Below the pieces are notes generated by a model, which was given only the letters and a program-made list of their open reading frames with translations, did not search any database and had not been told where the DNA came from. Shown here one piece after another: positions 60,734-64,000 of a stretch of 64,000 nt of DNA; position 1 is the stretch's first letter; the number at the start of each line of letters is the position of its first letter. The translations under genes were made by a program, and so were the position numbers. Origin of the DNA: DASQFU01 sp035632955 (GTDB lineage: Bacteria; Eisenbacteria; RBG-16-71-46); assembly GCA_035632955.1 (NCBI GenBank), contig DASQFU010000048.1, positions 16,653 to 80,652 on the forward strand, written 5' to 3'.

Positions 60734-61900
60734 GTGGGTTCTCATGTTTCCCGGCTCCGGCTTCGCGACGCGGCCGCCGTACACGCCCAACGCACGCTGC
60801 TCGAAGGCAAACGTCTGAGCCAGGAGGACGGGCTCGAGCTCTTCGACGCACCGCTGCTCGAGATCGGCCGGCTCGCCGACGCCTGCGCGCGCGACCGGCA
60901 CGGGGACCGCGTCTACTTCACGGTCAACCGACAGCTCAATCCGACCAACGTGTGCGTGCTGTCGTGCCGGTTCTGCGACTACGCGAAGAAGCCGAACGAC
61001 CCGGGCGCCTACACGATGGGCGAGGCCGAGATCAAAGCGCACGTCGATCCGGAGATCCACGAGATCCACATCGTCGGCGGCCTCCACAACCGCTGGCGAT
61101 TCGACGACTACCTCAACGTCATCCGCTGGGTGAAGGAAGCCAAGCCGGACCTCAAGGTCAAAGCATTCACCGCGGTCGAGATCGATTTCTTTTGCCGGCT
61201 CACGAAGCAGAAGGCCGAATGGGTGCTCGAGCGCCTGCGCGAGGCCGGGCTCGACGCCTTGCCGGGCGGCGGCGCGGAGGTGTTCAGCGAGCGCGTGCGG
61301 CGCGAGATCTTCCACCAGAAGATCGGCGCCCAACGCTGGATCGAGATTCACGAGATCGCGCATCGCATGGGCATTCCTTCGAACTGCACGCTGCTCTACG
61401 GCCACATCGAGACCCGCGCCGAGCGCGTGCAGCACATGATCCTGCTGCGCGAGCTCGAGGACCGCGCGCCCGGGTTCTTCGCGTTCATCCCGCTCGCGTT
61501 CCAGCCCGGCACCACCGGCTTGGTGCGCCGCCAGGCGTCGGCGATCGAAGACCTCCGCACCATCGCGATCTCGCGGCTGGTGTTCGACAACGTGCCGCAC
61601 GTGAAGAGCTACTGGATCATGCTCGGCCAGGACACCGCCGCGGCGGCGATCAATTTCGGCGCCAGCGACCTCGACGGCACGATCGGCGTCGAGAAGATCG
61701 CGCACGCCGCACTCGCCCGCAGTCCGGTCGGAATGGCCGAAGAGGGCATGGTCCACATGATCCGCGAGGCTGGAAAGACGCCGGTCCAGCGCGACGCCCT
61801 CTACAACGTGGTCCGCGAGTACGGTCGCGAGGCGACGGCCGCGATCGCTGCGACGCCGGCGCCGGACGCAGCCGCGCGCGTCGCCAGCGGCGCAAGCTGA
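60734..61900 (+). CDS. mqnE: Aminodeoxyfutalosine synthase (radical SAM)
   Basis: 388 residues from a GTG with AGGAGG upstream. The radical SAM cysteines are Cys74, Cys78 and Cys81 in NVCVLSCRFCDYAKK. The EIHIVGGLHNRW, KAFTAVEIDFF and FIPLAFQPGTTGL stretches identify MqnE rather than the related MqnC. It joins 3-[(1-carboxyvinyl)oxy]benzoate to SAM-derived adenosine, an early step of the futalosine route to menaquinone. This supports assigning the ubiA-ubiX-ubiD homologues to the same route. Confidence 0.92.
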   Translation: MGSHVSRLRLRDAAAVHAQRTLLEGKRLSQEDGLELFDAPLLEIGRLADACARDRHGDRVYFTVNRQLNPTNVCVLSCRFCDYAKKPNDPGAYTMGEAEIKAHVDPEIHEIHIVGGLHNRWRFDDYLNVIRWVKEAKPDLKVKAFTAVEIDFFCRLTKQKAEWVLERLREAGLDALPGGGAEVFSERVRREIFHQKIGAQRWIEIHEIAHRMGIPSNCTLLYGHIETRAERVQHMILLRELEDRAPGFFAFIPLAFQPGTTGLVRRQASAIEDLRTIAISRLVFDNVPHVKSYWIMLGQDTAAAAINFGASDLDGTIGVEKIAHAALARSPVGMAEEGMVHMIREAGKTPVQRDALYNVVREYGREATAAIAATPAPDAAARVASGAS

Positions 61901-61920
61901 GCCGTACAAGCTCCGACGCG

Positions 61921-62310
61921 ATGGCTCACGCGCACTCCCCCGGCTTCCTGGCCTTGGTGCGCGACGCAAAATCGCGAGTCCGCGAGCTGTCGATCCCCGA
62001 ATATCGCGAACGGGTGGCGAGGGGCGAGCGCATAGCACTCGTGGACGTCCGCGAGGACCGCGAGTGGGAGAAGGGTCATCTGCCGGGCGCCGTCCACCTC
62101 GGCAAGGGGATCGTCGAGCGTGACATCGAGCAGACGTTCCCCGACAAGGCGACGCCGCTGGTGTGCTATTGCGGCGGAGGATTTCGCAGCGCGCTCGTGT
62201 GCGACAACCTTCAACGCATGGGATACACCCACGTGGTCTCGCTCGACGGTGGCTTTCGCGGCTGGACCGAAGCCGGACTGCCGATCGAATCGGATCGCGG
62301 GAGCGACTAG
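61921..62310 (+). CDS. Rhodanese-domain sulfurtransferase-like protein
   Basis: 129 residues. The single rhodanese domain has VDVREDREWEKGHLPGAVHL (~41-60), active-site loop VCYCGGGFRS with catalytic Cys84, and YTHVVSLDGGFRGW. Rhodaneses move sulfane sulfur; the acceptor is unknown. It lies 20 bases after mqnE and ends directly before the next gene, so the three may share a transcript. Confidence 0.9.
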   Translation: MAHAHSPGFLALVRDAKSRVRELSIPEYRERVARGERIALVDVREDREWEKGHLPGAVHLGKGIVERDIEQTFPDKATPLVCYCGGGFRSALVCDNLQRMGYTHVVSLDGGFRGWTEAGLPIESDRGSD

Positions 62311-64000
62311 ATGGCGCGCGTAAAACGACCGGCTCGACATTTTCCCGCAGGGCGTGCCGCGGGAGTGCGCCGCGGCCTTGTCCTCGTCGTGCTGGCCGTG
62401 CTCACGCTCGGCGCTTCGCCACGCACGACCGCGAGGCTGGATCTCCCGCGCGGTTACTGGGGCGAGACCGAAACGCAACCCATCCTCGACAAAACGCTCG
62501 AGCTCCGGCTCGCTCCCGATCTCTCCGGCCTCTCCGCCGGCGAGCGGCTCGCCGTCGACCGGCTGATCTCGGCCGGGCACATCATGAATCATCTCTACGA
62601 GCTGGCGAACCATCATCAGGCGCCAGCCGCTCAGCGGGCGCTCGCGACCCACGCGCGCTCGCGACCGTCGGCGCAGCCGCTCGCCGACCTCTACTGGCTG
62701 TTCTCGGGGCCGATCGCGACCACGCTCGACAACGAGCGCCTGCCATTCCTGCCCGTCGACTCGCTGGTGCCGGGAAAGAACGTCTACCCGTGGGGCGTGA
62801 CGAAGGAGGAGATCGAGGAGCACCTCCGCGCGCATCCCGAGGACCGCGCGGCGATCCTGAATCCGCGCACCGTCGTGCGACGGGCTCATGTTCCCGAGCT
62901 GCGCGGCGATCTGGCCGCGCTTCGAAAACATTCGATTCTCCGCGTCTTTCATCCTGGGCTCGAGCCCGGTCTCCGCGCGCGGCTCTCACGGCCGGCCGCG
63001 AATGGCTTCTACGCGGTTCCGTACGCGGTCGCCTATGCCGACTCGCTGGTGCGCGCCTATCACCTGCTCTTCGAAGCGGCGGATCTTTTGGAATCACACG
63101 ACGCCGAGCTCGCGGGATACTTCCGGCATCGCGCGCGGGACTTGCTGGCGAACGACTACGAGGCCGGCGACGCGGCGTGGGTGAGCGGCACGTTCGGTCG
63201 CCTCAACGCGCAGGTCGGCGCCTACGAGACCTATGACGACGAGCTGTTCGGCACCAAGGCCTTCCACAGCATGAGCATCCTGCTCGAAGACGAGAGAAAG
63301 AGCGCCGAGCTGCTGGCCGCGATCAAGAACCTCCAGGAGTTCGAGAACAGCCTGCCCTACGCGCCCCACAAGAAAGTGCGCGACCGAGTGTCGATCGGCA
63401 TCTACGACGTGATCGCTGATTTCGGTCAGGCGCGGGGCACGAACACCGCCAGCATCCTGCCGAACGAGGCGGCGATCGTGCGCCGCTATGGGCGCACGAT
63501 CCTGATGCGCCAGAACATCCTCATGCACCCGGACCTGCTCGCGAACGCCCGCGACACCTGGGAGGCCGCGGTCGTGCCGCAGCATCGCGCCGACCTGCAG
63601 GACGACGGAAGCTTCTACCGGGTCCTATGGCACGAGATCGGGCACTACCTCGGCCCGGATCGGGATCGCCGCGGCCGGGACCTGGAGATCGCCCTTCAGG
63701 AAGAATCCGGGACGCTCGAGGAGATGAAGGCCGACCTGGTCTCGCTTTTTCTGGCGCGCTCGCTGCGGGCATCGGGGTACTACGACGAGCGCAAGCTGAA
63801 GGGCGTGTATGCCAGCGGCGTGGGCCGGGTGCTCTTGAAGTCCCGCCCGCGCCGCGATCAGGTGTACGGCGTCATGCAGCTGATGCAGCTCAACTGGTAT
63901 CTCGACAAGGGCTCGGTGGCGTTCGACCCTGCGACGAAGAAGCTTCGCATCCGCTACGATCGCTACCACGACTCGGTCGCGTCGCTGCTCCGCGAGGTGC
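62311..64000 (+). CDS. Zinc metallopeptidase related to dipeptidyl-peptidase III (M49-like), 3' end outside window
   Basis: At least 563 residues, open at the window end. A basic start and hydrophobic segment (GLVLVVLAVLTLGAS, ~22-36) suggest export. The zinc motif HEIGHYLG begins at residue 441, followed by LQEESGTLEEMKADLVSL at about 463-480, the third ligand region of the M49-like group. MQLMQLNWYLDKG follows. DPP III removes dipeptides from N-termini; the bacterial relatives are poorly studied and the classical HELLGH spacing of six residues is shortened to HExxH here. The ATG sits at 62311, directly after the rhodanese stop. Confidence 0.8.
   Translation, partial: MARVKRPARHFPAGRAAGVRRGLVLVVLAVLTLGASPRTTARLDLPRGYWGETETQPILDKTLELRLAPDLSGLSAGERLAVDRLISAGHIMNHLYELANHHQAPAAQRALATHARSRPSAQPLADLYWLFSGPIATTLDNERLPFLPVDSLVPGKNVYPWGVTKEEIEEHLRAHPEDRAAILNPRTVVRRAHVPELRGDLAALRKHSILRVFHPGLEPGLRARLSRPAANGFYAVPYAVAYADSLVRAYHLLFEAADLLESHDAELAGYFRHRARDLLANDYEAGDAAWVSGTFGRLNAQVGAYETYDDELFGTKAFHSMSILLEDERKSAELLAAIKNLQEFENSLPYAPHKKVRDRVSIGIYDVIADFGQARGTNTASILPNEAAIVRRYGRTILMRQNILMHPDLLANARDTWEAAVVPQHRADLQDDGSFYRVLWHEIGHYLGPDRDRRGRDLEIALQEESGTLEEMKADLVSLFLARSLRASGYYDERKLKGVYASGVGRVLLKSRPRRDQVYGVMQLMQLNWYLDKGSVAFDPATKKLRIRYDRYHDSVASLLREV

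Overview
This is a 64 kb stretch of a high-GC (roughly two-thirds G+C by eye) diderm bacterial chromosome. A YidC with a large periplasmic domain, a TonB-dependent receptor, FlgD/T9SS-like C-terminal domains on secreted proteins, futalosine-pathway menaquinone genes, and a LexA operator of the type published for Fibrobacter together suggest an FCB-group lineage, perhaps Candidatus Eisenbacteria or a relative. That is inference: there is no rRNA gene in the window, and I recognised no tRNA, CRISPR array or prophage.

Region 1 (1-14.6 kb, nearly all minus strand): a nuclease-fold protein, an M14 peptidase, a large secreted sialidase-like protein, a CPBP membrane protease, a TPR membrane protein, a GT51 glycosyltransferase with a long N-terminal domain, an SDR protein, the queE-queC-queD 7-deazaguanine operon, and a coupled zinc-ribbon/LolA-like pair beside a degenerate receiver domain. 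Region 2 (14.6-20.4 kb) holds the most unexplained material: a candidate plus-strand small RNA with its own promoter and terminator, two tandem paralogous secreted proteins with a shared C-terminal tag, an ABC exporter, and a lower-GC island with a long RNA-like hairpin, a 32-codon mini-ORF and a hypothetical protein.

Region 3 (20.4-30.3 kb) is regulatory: a sigma-54 activator, an esterase, a GAF histidine kinase, an ECF sigma factor with a FecR-like partner, and an overlapping HEAT-repeat/HD-GYP gene pair. Region 4 (30.5-42.7 kb) is the conserved origin-proximal cluster rpmH-rnpA-yidD-yidC-jag-mnmE-mnmG-rsmG-parA-parB-bactofilin, with two parS-like sites. It lacks dnaA here, and an antisense secreted-protein gene is inserted between mnmG and rsmG. 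Region 5 (42.7-50.6 kb) has a PDZ-aspartyl protease, a DMT transporter, an IS200-like transposase and lexA that share a rare LexA operator, a TonB receptor and a TPR-PilZ protein. Region 6 (50.7-64 kb) has ubiA-ubiX-ubiD-psuG, a DUF5916-like outer-membrane protein, a CxxCH secreted protein, mgtE, mqnE, a rhodanese and a truncated M49-like metallopeptidase.

The strongest leads are these. (i) A 19-residue C-terminal tag ending in W/F-G-x-I/V-K-x-x-Y-R occurs on three Sec-exported proteins, one of them unrelated to the other two. (ii) A GTGCAC-N4-GTGCAC LexA operator lies at lexA and directly in front of a Y1 transposase gene, implying SOS control of the transposase. (iii) Two unannotated RNA candidates lie at 14.72-14.95 kb and 19.40-19.54 kb. 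(iv) A HEAT-repeat protein and an HD-GYP protein share a similar N-terminal region and are translationally coupled.
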